Assembly (NCBI GenBank): GCA_032716605.1
Contig: CM064512.1
Location: forward strand, 22,879,810 to 22,943,809
Reading direction: 5' to 3'
DNA: 64,000 bases
Source: Paralithodes platypus
Lineage: Eukaryota > Arthropoda > Malacostraca > Decapoda > Lithodidae
Shown here: positions 1 through 10,962 of the stretch, one piece after another
Position numbering within the stretch: the stretch's first letter is position 1
How the letters are laid out: the number at the start of each line of letters is the position of its first letter
Notes under the pieces: model-generated
Told to the model about the DNA's origin: nothing
The model's input: only the letters and a program-made list of their open reading frames with translations
Databases searched by the model: none
Program-made: the position numbers and the translations under genes

Positions 1-246
1 AAGCTACTTAAAGTAGGGGTAAACGTTTTCGATTTTTCACCGACAAGGTTCCAGATACCACAATTTTCAGCAGCTGTCACAGGTTTTCCTACGGGAGTTG
101 ACTGTAAATATGTTAATGTTATTAGACACCTTTATGAACACATTGGTGAAGACATGTTTGGTAAGGAATTTATTCCCAGATTTTCACAATATTCCCTAAC
201 TATTTCCTATTCATCAGGCTTAACTAAATACACTTATCTCCGCTGA
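1..246 (+). CDS. Partial open frame at the window edge, unknown product
   Basis: An open frame starting at base 1 runs 81 codons to a TGA at 244-246 and has no start inside the window, so it would be the C-terminal part of a protein or a last exon. Its composition is protein-like rather than low complexity: a stretch FSPTRFQIPQFSAAVTGFPT, then a charged segment with HLYEHIGEDMFGKEFIPRF, ending in TKYTYLR. I recognise no family. No splice acceptor or upstream context is visible because the window begins here. It may be a fragment of a repeat-encoded protein, since everything around it is repetitive. Confidence that it is, or once was, coding is modest and rests only on the open frame and composition. 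Confidence 0.35.
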   Translation, partial: KLLKVGVNVFDFSPTRFQIPQFSAAVTGFPTGVDCKYVNVIRHLYEHIGEDMFGKEFIPRFSQYSLTISYSSGLTKYTYLR

Positions 247-541
247 GAAACTAAATCCATTACAGACACTATTTTATTCAGCACGATTTAAGCTCGACGT
301 CGGAGATTTAATCCTCTCCGAAACGAGCACAAAGCCTTTTTGTGTTCCTCATTCCAGTTCCTCTACAACTGTGTGAAAAGCTGAATGCTAACAACACTGA
401 ATGCCTTTGTTTATAGTGTCCGTTAGTTAAGGTGTCAAGAAAATTGTTTTAGTGCCAAAGAACTTATAATAGACATGATGTTTGCAAAATATTAGAAGAA
501 TTTAATTTCTTCTATTATATATACTGTACAGTATAATTATA

Positions 542-544
<3 letters not shown>
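247..544. other. Non-coding spacer, nothing recognised
   Basis: AT-rich sequence between the edge frame and a TA array. I see no gene, RNA or repeat boundary here. Confidence 0.5.

Positions 545-587
<43 letters not shown>
545..587. repeat. (TA)n microsatellite
   Basis: Uninterrupted TA dinucleotides immediately left of the tRNA-like palindrome. Confidence 0.95.
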
Positions 588-596
588 AGAATATAT

Positions 597-1112
597 CACA
601 AATACACGTGAGCCACTAAATGTTTCTAGTCTCTCAGTGGGGATCGAACCGTCGACCATCAGGACGATAGCCGACGCTTTAATCAAATACACCACGGCAG
701 TCTAAAAGACACTCAGCCTTCTATCCTATTTATGTTAGGGAGAAGGGAAACCCCCTAGGCGAATATATTTCAATTCAAACCTAGTTGTAGGATCCATATT
801 TCCAGAATACCATACACGGATTTTTGAGTGTCTCGACGCAACTCGGGTCGAAATAATGAATTAAATTAAATCAATTTCGACCCGAGTTGCGTCGGGACAC
901 TCAAAAATCCGTGTATGGTATTCTGGAAATATGGATCCTACAACTAGGTTTGAATTGAACTTTCTTCGCCTTGTGGGTTTCCCTTCTCCCTAACATAAAT
1001 AGGATAGAAGGCCGAGTGTCTTTTAGACTGCCGTGGTGTAATTGATTAAAGCGTCGGCTATCGTCCTGATGGTCGATGGTTCGATCCCCACTGAGAGACT
1101 AGAAACATATAT
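597..1112. mobile_element. Large palindromic element with tRNA-like arms, copy 1
   Basis: Bases about 619-854 and 874-1108 are inverted copies of each other around a 19-base AT spacer centred near 864. Each arm carries a tRNA-like block. On the right arm it reads GCCGTGGTGTAATTGATTAA (A-box-like), and about 40 bases on GGTTCGATCCC (B-box match), so each arm has an internal pol III promoter layout. The rest of the arm is not tRNA-like and is highly conserved between arms. A TA array lies outside on the left and a short TA run on the right. A shorter relative sits at 40797-40975. I read it as a tRNA-derived SINE-like or foldback element. An intact tRNA gene is excluded because no acceptor stem closes. 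Confidence 0.75.
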
Positions 1113-1124
1113 ATATGATCTATT

Positions 1125-1405
1125 CTCTGCAAACTCTCCAAACCCAAGAGTGAAATGTTACTCTCAAAGCTTTTCTTCTGTTCAAAACAGCTGAGCTCTG
1201 GAACTCTCTCCCAGAAATCAGTCTTTTTCCCTCTTCCTATGACTTAAATTGCTTCAAAACTCCGTGTCCAGGCATTTTGGCTCGAACGTCCCCTTTGATT
1301 TTGGCCTTGGGTCACGGTCTTGGGGGGGTCAACTATGGGGAGTCACTCGCTATAGGCAGTTTCTGCGCTTTGTGCCTCCCTCTCTCAACATAGAAAACAA
1401 AAAAA
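1125..1405 (+). mobile_element. 5'-truncated LINE-A fragment (3' end only)
   Basis: This stretch matches, in opposite orientation, the last ~270 bases of the LINE at 41983-45036. It includes the C-terminal coding sequence ending RHFGSNVP, followed by the same 3' UTR with the TATAGGCAGTT block and a short A-rich tail. Small indels break the frame. It is a dead-on-arrival copy made by 5' truncation. Confidence 0.8.
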
Positions 1406-3725
1406 TGGATAGTATATGGGTATATATTAGGTACATGTAGTACCAGTGTATATATATAGGTAGATAGTAGTATATGATACCTGTGATATATATATAGGTT
1501 CTATATATATATAGTATATATATAGGTATATAATGTATTGTCAGAATCACTGGGACTATTATCATAGTATTGTTTATTAAAGCGTAATTGACTTAGTAAA
1601 GTGCGGCTGAGGTCATAAATGGTAGATTGTTGAGACGTTTCCAATCGTGTGACTGTATTCGCTGTATAGTCATACTGTATAAAGTGAGTTTAGGGAGTTG
1701 ATTGCCTTATGAGTAATAGTTGGGAGTTCTTGATATATATCAGTATAGTCGGGGTGCAAAGGGACAAAGTTAATGATAATGGGTCTAGAGATGAAGTTTA
1801 TTGGGGGGGGGGGTTGTATATAATTAACGCATAGTGATCAAGTTATTGTAGATTTTATGGTGGGTGGGGTGTGCCAGTGGAACTAAGAGAGATGCCTCTG
1901 TGTACTTGATTGCCTGGGTTGCCATTTGTCGCTTTGAGGTTTTCATCTGGCAAGATTTCAAATGGCAATGTCATATTTTGCTTTGTATGAATTAATAGGA
2001 GTTGCTACTTAACTTATGCCCGTTAGTAGTGGCACTGAAATATATTACTATATTGTTAATCAAGTGAGTGACTTTTATCGGAGATTAATTTGTAAATTGA
2101 GGGAAAATAATGGCAAGAAGTTATCAAGATTCTGGTGGCCTGGAGTTGCCAGACACAAGCTTGGGTATATAACCAGGGTAACCCTTTCCAGCCCCGGCTG
2201 TCCTTTGATAAGGAAACCGCGGCAGATGAGCTAGGAACCCCGGGAAGGTGTCACTTTATAACAGGCCCCCAGGTTAAACAAAGGCCCTTGGAAAGCACCC
2301 TATTCAGCATGGTATGAACGCCACGTGAAGTTCCGGACAGCATGTATGGTACAAAGCCGGTCATTGCAATCAACTGTGACACCTACGATAAACACAGAGG
2401 CAGACGTCGGATCACTGTGCACTGTTGTATAGATATGACGAAATTTAGTGTCTGAAAAGCTCGGATATTGTCAAAATCGCGGCAAAATTCGCCTCCCACG
2501 GAAATCGTCATCACAACGGAATCAGTTGACCTGTAGAGCTCTACTCAACGCCAGTCTACAGATTGGAAACCGCACTACGTTTAGAGAGGCGTGGAAAAAT
2601 TTCTAGCAGTTAAGATAACAAAGATACGGGAGTCTAGGCCTAGACGTTTTTCGGCCAAATCGCCCAGGTACCTGACCACTGTCCTTCGGAGGGGGCCCCC
2701 GGGGGAAAAGGATTAAGGGAAGTTTCAGGCAGTAGCTGTCGTGTCTTCATACGGAGAGGATGTTGCTGCTTTCTCTCTAATGGCCCTGGTTATACATACT
2801 GACATGCGCGGGACCCCATCTATATGATGGTTTGACCTGGGCTGTGGAGATATTAATTTCTAATTCTGCATGTCGGAAAATGGATACACAGAGATAAGAC
2901 AGGTATATAAGTGAAGGGTACCGTATGGAAAAGATTTTATTTTATTTTTGGAATATTTATGATTAGATCTTTTAGTGAGTCATGCTATTGTCATTCAATC
3001 ATTCTCGAGAATTTAGTAGTGTCATGAAGAGAGATATACGACATATGTTTCATCGCATGTATACTCATTGTTTCTTATGACTTTTGTATGGTAGGTTTAT
3101 TAAGACAGTGTAGTCAAAAATATTATTATTATCATTATGGATTTTGCACACAATTGTCGCTGAGTGGTTTAAGTTAACATATATTTAGCATGGTACACAT
3201 GAAATTTATTGAGGACTTGTGGGCAGCAAAATTAATGATGAACTATGTATTGTACGTTGGTAACATATAGAGGAGAGGCATCCCTATGGTGTGAGAGTTA
3301 CATTGCCCCTGAGTTTTGATTGTGGGACACAAACATTTCAACATTATGCGTGACATTTATTATTTGAAAAGGAATACGTCATTAAATTTATGTTGCTTCT
3401 GAAACACTTAACATATTGCAGTACTTTATATCACTCATTTTAATTTATAACTTCTTCAGAGATTAATGTATTTAGACATCATAATCATGAGTCCTGTAAG
3501 AATCCTAAAATTATAAGATTTATTCTATACCCTTGAACTTGAGTTTGATATAGTCCCAGTTAGTATATAGTCGGTAGCAAATAATTTAAAGTAATAACAT
3601 GCATTATGAGGGTTTTAGCGTCCGACAGCTGTGCTTTTACCACTCAACAGCAGATAGCAAGTTGCAGGTAAGTTAATTGGCATTATCTGGGGTTAACATT
3701 ACCTACTTGGCCGTGACACTATCCA
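1406..3725. other. Non-coding region, no gene recognised
   Basis: 1430-1530 is TA-rich low-complexity sequence. About 2100-2900 is richer in G+C than its surroundings and could be a degraded LTR or DNA element, but I found no matching termini or protein frame. The short open frames at 2016-2317 have no recognisable domain. Confidence 0.4.
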
Positions 3726-3777
3726 GTATATATATATCTATATATATATATATATATATAGATATATATATATATAT
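3726..3777. repeat. (TA)n microsatellite
   Basis: Two TA tracts joined by a single TCTA/GATA interruption. Confidence 0.9.
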
Positions 3778-4216
3778 GCTGAATGTCGTTGTATCATACT
3801 GTTTTTCCTATACAAGAATACTGTTTAAAAACTATACAACTATATATTAGAAAAGCACATGAATATGACACAGACTGATATATATTTGGTCAACGTAAAG
3901 ACTCTCAAGCTAAAAATGGGCCTTTGGTTTATAGAGGCAATGCACACAGAGAATATAAGCCGAAAATTACAAGTACCTCATTAGTCATTATAGTGTTGTA
4001 TATCAAACAACATAGATTTATCAAAGGTACCCGTATGCAACCCTAAACTCCACAATGAAAACTTTTGATGATAGTTATAGTATGGTTCCCAACACATAAT
4101 ATATTTTTTTTTAATTTGTATATATATTTACAGCCATTCTCTGAAACATTACAGATATTATACAGTACTTTTTTACCCGAGTTTTCGATTAAATATTGGT
4201 TCAAATGGATATGTAC
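3778..4216. other. Non-coding spacer, nothing recognised
   Basis: AT-rich. Short frames on both strands around 4043-4306 lack any family signature. Confidence 0.5.
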
Positions 4217-4681
4217 TAAACCCGTTACAGCCCCAGCGAAGCGTCTGATGCGTCGGAGATGTATGTAACGCACACAGCCCCAGAGAAGAAGCGCCTGACG
4301 CGTCACCCTAATTGAGCGACGACCGTCAACTCAGGTGTAGCCACTCAAGAGGGCTCAGATTTGTATGGGAACTGTGTACGTATCCCACGGCAACAGTGCC
4401 GATGGTTGAAAAATCTCAAAGTCCACCGTGCTTTGTGCGCGTTGAGCGCGCAATAACCTGTTTTTTTGAGGGTTAATTGCCTTCAAGTTTTTTACTATTG
4501 TAAAATACGTTTTCGGGGGCTCTGTAGGACCATTTTTTAAGCTTTTTGAATGCGGTTTTAGCGAGAGTTTTTCCTGCATTCCTAACTATTCGATATTGTT
4601 TCTGGAATAAACGAATTTTTGAAAACCGGCCGGGTTCTGGGGAACAAACCATACAAAAATAGCCGGGGCTCCACGGGTTAA
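4217..4681. mobile_element. TTAA-flanked non-autonomous element, family B, copy 1 (piggyBac-like MITE)
   Basis: The right end reads GGGGCTCCACGGGTTAA, and the left end CCCGTTACAGCCCC is its inverted counterpart, preceded by TAAA, a decayed TTAA. The element at 50732-51136 is homologous in inverted orientation: the block around GCTCAGATTTGTATGGGAAC and GCCGATGGTTGA is shared. TTAA flanks with CCC...GGG ends are the hallmark of piggyBac-mobilised elements. No transposase frame is inside. Confidence 0.7.
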
Positions 4682-6009
4682 TACTGTCACTTCTTCCTTA
4701 TGGACAAAGTTGAATGGTCTACGCACAAACTTTCACGAAAAACCCGACCTTGAATGATTACGGTGCAATTCCTCTTATCTTACTAATGGGAAATGTCTAA
4801 ACTATTTCTAAGGATGTACAATATTTTTGCAGTATTTTGACTGGAGTTGTAATACTAAGAAGGGCGTATGGACCAGATNNNNNNNNNNNNNNNNNNNNNN
4901 NNNNNNNNNNNNNNNNNNNNNNNNNNNNNNNNNNNNNNNNNNNNNNNNNNNNNNNNNNNNNNNNNNNNNNNNNNNNNNGACCTTCTCTAATTTGCCATGA
5001 AATATCAGGCTGGGCGAGTTTTCGAAGCCTTGTGTGTTTCTGTATTTCCATCCACCAGAGTGCTGTTTATTGTGATGTATCATATGTCAATGGAAAGAGG
5101 AATATTTATAGTACATGATAAAACAAAAACAAATGTAAATAAATCGAAATATGAAAGTGTAAATGAGTCCGGAATACAATTATTTCCCATGCAATTGTCT
5201 TAACACCGTCCTAGCTCTGAATTGTGAGTGATAACCATATATTTGTTTTTTCAAATAATAGTATTTTGTCTCCTCTTTCCAAATCTGAAAACAGAAATTG
5301 TTTATCTTCAATAGTTCTCAAGCAGTGACCGAACAAAAAAACTATGATTTTGATAGATATGGTTTATAAAATTTTCGATTTATTTCATTGCTACGAAGTG
5401 TATGGTTTTAAATTTAAGCTGTATGAATACGGCAAATAATGCTGATGAGTATAAAACAAACTAGAAGTTCCTAGGACAAATACTTTTTGCGCTATGAATA
5501 TTTGAAATGAAGAGCCAAATGCGAATATTTACGCTTCACCCGTCTCTTTTCCGCCGATGCTAGCCGGGTTCCGAGCTGTTCCCCACCTTGGCATTGGTTT
5601 ATTTGCTCGGATACGTATATAACTGTTTATATCACCGTCATCGGAAAATTATGCTCTTTCTAATGGTGAAAACAAAAATAATATAGCGTTATTGGTTCGC
5701 GAGCTATGCGCAATTGTTTCTATGCACTGCTATTGTTTTGTAAATAAATGAGAATGTTTATACAGATGTTTATCTTTGCCACAATATACAACACTTTTAT
5801 ATAATTTTCCTTGCCAATAATTGTATAATGTTCATAGAAGATATGTCAGTCATGAAGGTTGTCAATTTTACTTACCTGATAGGGCCACAACCCTTTCCAA
5901 CGAGAAGGGAAATGGCTCCTGGGTTGACACTGACAAAACAAAACAAGAAAGCCAGGTTATCATCAGTAATAAATTCAGAACTAATTCTATTGTACACACA
6001 AAATAATAT
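4682..6009. other. Non-coding region around an assembly gap
   Basis: No gene recognised. Short open frames at 4997-5203 and 5821-6091 have no domain signature, and the latter runs into a TA array. A run of 100 N lies inside. Confidence 0.45.
4879..4978. other. Assembly gap (100 N)
   Basis: Exactly 100 N. The round number suggests a scaffold-join placeholder rather than a measured distance. Confidence 0.99.
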
Positions 6010-6010
6010 A

Positions 6011-6015
<5 letters not shown>

Positions 6016-6052
<37 letters not shown>

Positions 6053-6200
6053 ATATATATATATATATACAAGGTGTCAAACAAAATATAATGAATGGTA
6101 ACAAAAACGTGTGTATGTGTGTGGGTATATATATATATATATATATATACAGGTCAATATATATATATATATATATAATATATACTGTATATATATAAAC

Positions 6201-6236
<36 letters not shown>
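6016..6236. repeat. Cluster of (TA)n microsatellites
   Basis: Three TA tracts separated by short unique bits. The last one directly abuts the left LTR of the Gypsy element, which therefore inserted into TA repeats. Confidence 0.9.
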
Positions 6237-6240
<4 letters not shown>

Positions 6241-7765
6241 ACGTATCTTGATCCTCAAGTGGTTAACTTGATGAATCTAGATAGCACAGAGATATATATA
6301 TAGGTATCAGTCAGCTGAAGGCAAAACAAAGTAAAATCTAATAAAATAATTTCCTGTTGTTGCTTCCTTTCCTTTTGGATCTTAGGACTTAGTATCCTTT
6401 ATTGACTGATACTCTTTAATTATGAAAAATACTGAAACTAATTAAAGTCATGTAGTATTTATAAAGAATTATTATTTAACCGAAGCTTAGTAGGCTATGG
6501 TTATGAACCGAATAAGTTATAGCTAAAGAAGGACTATTAATTTTATAAAAAGTCTTGAAAGATAAATATTAAAGTAAGAATATTTCTGTCTCTTACCCTT
6601 TTTGAAATGAATAGATAGTTTTCTTCTATGTCCTTTTATTTATATTTAATGTAATTATTCTTGGTTCTTGTCTTACGTTAATAGTATTATATTATTATTA
6701 TCATCAGGAGTAATATCAAAGTCACATAAAAAGTTAGATATATATTTAATAATTAGTTAAATTTATTTCTTAACCACGTAACATTGAGGTTTGATTATGA
6801 GTAAATAAAGTTACAGGATCGTTTCATAGATTCGATTCAGGTCTCACTCAAATAATATGAAAAGCAAAATATAATATTTTGAAGCAAAAGAATTTTCTTC
6901 AGCTTAGAAAATCACTAGAAGTAATATTAACACAGCCATGTTAGTCTAAGGCGATATTACTAATATGAGACAATAGCATCACCGTACTAAGCACCGTTAA
7001 GCAATGTAAGCTTAATTCAAAGAAAATGAAAGAACTCGTAAGTATTAATATAAAACAATAGTATTACTTTCATCATAACCCAATTACTTAAAGAGTTGCT
7101 TTAGTCCACAAGTTAGTCAACTAAAATAGTTAAGTACATAATAATAGCGTTAACGTTAATTCCCAATTAAATAGTTAAACACATAATAGTAGCGTTAACG
7201 TTAATTCCCAATCAAATAGTTAAACACATAATAGTAGTGTTCACGTTAATTCCCAATCAAATAGTTAAACACATTACACACATCACGTTAATTCCCAATC
7301 ACATATCTCACTAACCAACATAACGTAAGTGTTTACACCGAACACACTTAACACACATTTATATAATCTGACTGACAGTCACAATCCCATTATAATACTT
7401 CACCCCGTCTTCCTCCAGCTGCAAGTTCACCTTCCCCAACTCCAAATGAGACTGATTTGAATGCCCACAACTCGGGTCTTATATACCAAACAATGATGGT
7501 GTAGGAACGAATCAGGAGGCGAGTGATGGTGCGCGCTCCAATCATAGCTCCTCGAATCACATAACAGGTGTGTCGTCCACTCACAGCTCCTGGCGTCGAT
7601 CATACGTCATAGCATCGGTCATCGAGGTATGGGGCGAGCTGGTATGGGGCGAGATGGTTTGCCCACTCGCTCGTTCGCTCGCTAGTCTGCATCCCCGTGT
7701 GGGTAGTTTGGCTCCTTGAACTCTAATTCTAACTCTTAAATTAACATACAGGGCTCCGTATGTCA
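6237..7765 (-). repeat. 3' LTR of the Gypsy element
   Basis: In plus orientation it starts TGTTACGTATCTTGATCC and ends near GGGCTCCGTATGTCA. Read as the element it is TG...CA. It matches 12149-13678 closely, with a few substitutions such as the bases around 7691. A minus-strand AATAAA lies at 6398-6403 and could serve as the polyadenylation signal. Boundaries may be off by two bases because both LTRs are followed by GA. Confidence 0.9.
7137..7295. repeat. 45-bp tandem subrepeat within the LTR
   Basis: About 3.5 copies of a 45-base unit containing TAGCGTTAACGTTAATTCCC. The same array is present in the other LTR at about 13050-13210. Such arrays in the U3 part of an LTR can act as enhancers, but that role is not shown here. 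Confidence 0.8.
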
Positions 7766-7777
7766 GACCTCCCCCCT
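7766..7777 (-). other. Polypurine tract of the Gypsy element
   Basis: On the minus strand a purine run AGGGGGGAGG lies immediately upstream of the 3' LTR, the expected plus-strand priming site in reverse transcription. Confidence 0.75.
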
Positions 7778-7854
7778 AGAAAAGAGTTTAAGGAGTATAG
7801 TACATAATATTAAACATAATACATATAGATTCACCACCAGATTGGTAACAGCAA

Positions 7855-8391
7855 GATTATAATGAGGATATAATAAGGATATCACCCAAAGTAGGCAACG
7901 TCTCCAGGTACCACATCAGAACATAGCCGGAACGTAGCTGGAGCGTTATTCGAACTGCAAGGCATTATCTCACAGCTGAAGGCTTGAAAGCGCACTACAA
8001 AAGCATGATATTTACCTCGCTACAAGGGAGAGCTAATTGCCAAAATCCTCTCATTAAATTATACTTACTGCTGCATGAGGCCAACCTGGTAAATGCAATC
8101 TTTGATCCGTGGCAGTGGGTAGGTATCGTTCTTTGTGACAGCATTGACTTGCCTATAGACCCTACAAAACCTATGGCTCCCGTCTGGCTTTGGCACAAGT
8201 ATGACCGGACTACTCCACTGGCTTAAGGCCCTTGTGATCAACTGGTTTGAAAAAATTAAGTCAAGCTCGACCTGCAGTATACTCCTGCGTTGTGGCGAGA
8301 CACGGTAGGGGGATAGTTTAATGGGAGTTGCATCCCCTACGTCGATGTCGTGCACGGCCAAAGAAGTGAGCCCTGGAGTATCACGGAACAC
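7855..8391 (-). pseudogene. Gypsy reverse transcriptase remnant, downstream of the integrase
   Basis: The first frame (8391-8068) carries the typical N-terminal RT block: HDIDVGDATPIKLSPYRVSP, then WSSPVILVPKPDGSHRFC and YPLPRIKDCI. A frameshift follows, then SKYNLMRGFWQLAL in a second frame. A third frame has the NAPATF motif, ending beside a degenerate active site that reads LGDILIISS, where the family has Y-x-D-D. The first catalytic aspartate is therefore replaced by glycine. The remainder of RT and the RNase H domain are absent, and only ~90 bases separate this point from the polypurine tract. The upstream linker SDQANQLISVLSQSP at the end of the integrase frame is the normal lead-in to this RT, so the order is original and not a rearrangement. 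Enzymatic activity is very unlikely. Confidence 0.85.
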
Positions 8392-10962
8392 TGGGAGACT
8401 GAGATAAAACAGAGATTAGTTGGTTCGCTTGATCAGAGGGAAGATGACATAGTTTAGATGGTAATTCCCTCAAAGCCACTGAATTATACTGAAAGTTGGA
8501 TAGGCTACATGACAAGTCAAAGTCTGCATGGATACCTTCAGGCTCTGGAACAGTCTGTTGCGGGTCAGTAAGAGAACTGAAGACTTTGTCCGCACCAGGC
8601 TGCTCACAGGTCCTGACATTCACTGCCACAGTGGGAGAATCTGGAGGAGAGGAATCAGGGGACCTATGGTAGGGTTTCAACATATTTATATGGAATACTT
8701 GCGTGGGCTTTCTCCTGTCTGGGGTAGTTACTAGATAATCGGTAATGCTCACCCTCCGAATGATCTTATATGGGCCCCTGAACTTGGCAGATAAAGGTTG
8801 GCCAAAAAGGGGGAGCAGGACCAAAACCTCATCACCGGGCTTAAACTCCCTCTCACGGGCTTTTCTGTCATACCATTTCTTCATGGAGCTTTTAGCCACT
8901 GTCAAGTTTTGAGCGGCAAACTCACATGAGGATCTCAGCCGGGTTTTGAAATCTGAAACATACTTGAGGAGGTTTTGGTTCCCCTCCTGGCCAACTAGGC
9001 TATCCTGCAATAGTTGCAAAGGACCTCTTACCTGGTGACCGAAAACTAGCTCATTAGGGGAAAAACCCAGGGATTCAGTTGGAACCTCACGAGTAGCAAA
9101 TAAAAGAAAAGGTACCCCCTTATCCCACTCAACTCCGGTCTCTGTACAATACTTACGTAACATTCCCTTTAATGTCTGATGATATCGTTCGAGAACCCCT
9201 TGACTCTCTGGGTGGTAGGTGCTAGACTTTACATGCTCGATACCCAACTCCTTCAGGGACTGCTGGAAAATGTTAGAGGTAAAATTAGTTCCTTGATCAC
9301 TTTGCACCTCATGGGGGAAACCCATTCTGGTGAAAAATTTGAGCAGTTCCTTGATTACAGTTGGAGCAGAGGTAGTCCTTAAGGGTATAGCCTCTGGGTA
9401 GCGAGTTGCCATGTCCATGATAGTTAATAAATAAATGTTACCTTGGGAAGTCTTAGGCAATGGGCCTACAATGTCCACTACCACCCGAGTAAAAGGATTC
9501 TCGAAAACGGGCAAGGGCACCAGAGGATGTACAGGCACCTTCTGATTGGGTTTTCCTGTCATCTGGCAAGTGTGACACACTCTACAACACTCCACTACAT
9601 CTGCACGCATTCCTGGCCAGTAAAAGTGGGCTCTGATTCTGTCTAGAGTTTTTCTCACACCTAGGTGTCCTGCCAATGGTATACAATGTGCCATTTCCAT
9701 GATATCTCTACGACAAGGTTTGGGGACTACTACTTGATGGACGTCCCAAGCCCCGTCATCGATTGGTCTGTGTGGCGGTCTCCATCTTCGCCACAATACT
9801 CCTCCTTTGAGGTAGAAACATTCACCACCCTCCTTCTCACATTCCTCTTCACTCACGGACCTGGCAGCTAACTCCTTGCATTCACTATCATCTCTCTGTA
9901 GCTCTACCAGGCCACTAGGACAATTTGGAGGGGTTTCATGGTCATCGTTAGGGTCAAGATGAGCCATAAAGGTGTCAGATAAATCCACCTCAGTCACATC
10001 ATCAGGCACAGTTGGAGCGTCATTCACACTCTCATCATCCCTTTCATCAACTCTTACATTCGGTACATTTCTGTCTGAGGGAACTGCTACTTGAGACATT
10101 GAACGTTTGTCAGCACACACAGGGAAAACAGTTGGCATCTCCTTGTCGAGCTCACCGGTTAGTGGCTCGTTAACAGGGGAAAGTGACAAAATGGGGTCTG
10201 GTCGGACCTTCTCACCTGCTACATCATTCCCCAAAAGGAGTGTTACCCCAGGCACAGGGATATCTTGGGACCTACACAAAGCTATGGTGGCCTCACCCTG
10301 TAGTAACTCACATTCAATTTCGCCTTTTACCAAGTATGCATAAAACTGGCCTCCAGCACCTCTCATTACAACTGGTTCGCCAGGTGGGCACTCAGTGTAA
10401 GGATTCACCATGAGGGTGCTAGTAGAACCTGTGTCTCTCAGAATTTTTACCTCATGCATGCAACCATTTAATCTCACGTTGCCAGATGAAATAAAGGGAC
10501 GGTAACTGTCCTGCACTGATGGTGAAATTATTATTGGTTTAACCCTTGTGGGTTGCACCACACATGCTACTACACCCCTGTCTAGATGATTTACGTTAGC
10601 TGCTAGGTACTCCTTCTGTCGAGAGTCCTGCATTAAAGGAACTTTTGGTGCTAGGTACTCCTTCTGTCGGGAGTCCTGCATTAAAGGAACTTTTGGTGCT
10701 AGGTACTCCTTCTGTCGGGAGCCCTGCATTAAAGGCACATATGGAGTTTGAGATACGGCGGCAACTGTCTGCCCCGATCTCTCGGTTTTTTCCTTGGCCC
10801 AGCACTGATAAGCTAGGTGGCCTCTCATGCCACAAAAAGTACATACTTTAGGGGATACGGGAACGTTCCCTCTTTGAGCATTACTATTAGTTTGGGGCCC
10901 ACCTCTGTTACCATTGCCCTGAGTCGCATTTTTAGTTGGGGGAACAATTCTATTTTGGCTAG
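8381..10962 (-). pseudogene. pol: Gypsy pol: zinc knuckle, protease and integrase (815-codon frame and its upstream extension)
   Basis: The long frame spans 10828-8381, and its reading frame extends upstream to a CCHC knuckle, CTFCGMRGHLAYQC. Then come three copies of a 16-residue repeat (VPLMQDSRQKEYLAPK) and an aspartic protease with ILRDTGSTSTLM, about residue 130. The integrase begins with its HHCC finger (AGHLGVRKT ... CRVCHTC). Catalytic acidic residues follow in VVVDIVGPLPK, SDQGTNF and HPESQGVLERYHQ, then a C-terminal GPY/F module (FRGPYKIIRRV). These functions process the polyprotein and insert the cDNA copy. The integrase looks intact. The gag frame upstream ends in a different phase, so a frameshift lies at about 10945-11005. 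It could be a mutation or a programmed shift. The frame ends at 8381, where the RT begins in another phase. Confidence 0.9.
10597..10738 (-). repeat. 48-bp tandem repeat inside pol
   Basis: Three near-identical 48-base units encode a 16-residue repeat between the zinc knuckle and the protease. Because 48 is a multiple of three, the frame is preserved. A lineage-specific expansion in a linker is the simplest reading. Confidence 0.85.

Noticed and set aside
1036..1090. Functional tRNA gene in the right arm of the palindrome
   Set aside because: A- and B-box-like sequences exist, but no acceptor stem closes and the arm continues into conserved non-tRNA sequence.
8381..10828. Domesticated integrase gene
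   Set aside because: It sits between matching LTRs with primer site and polypurine tract, so it is element coding sequence.
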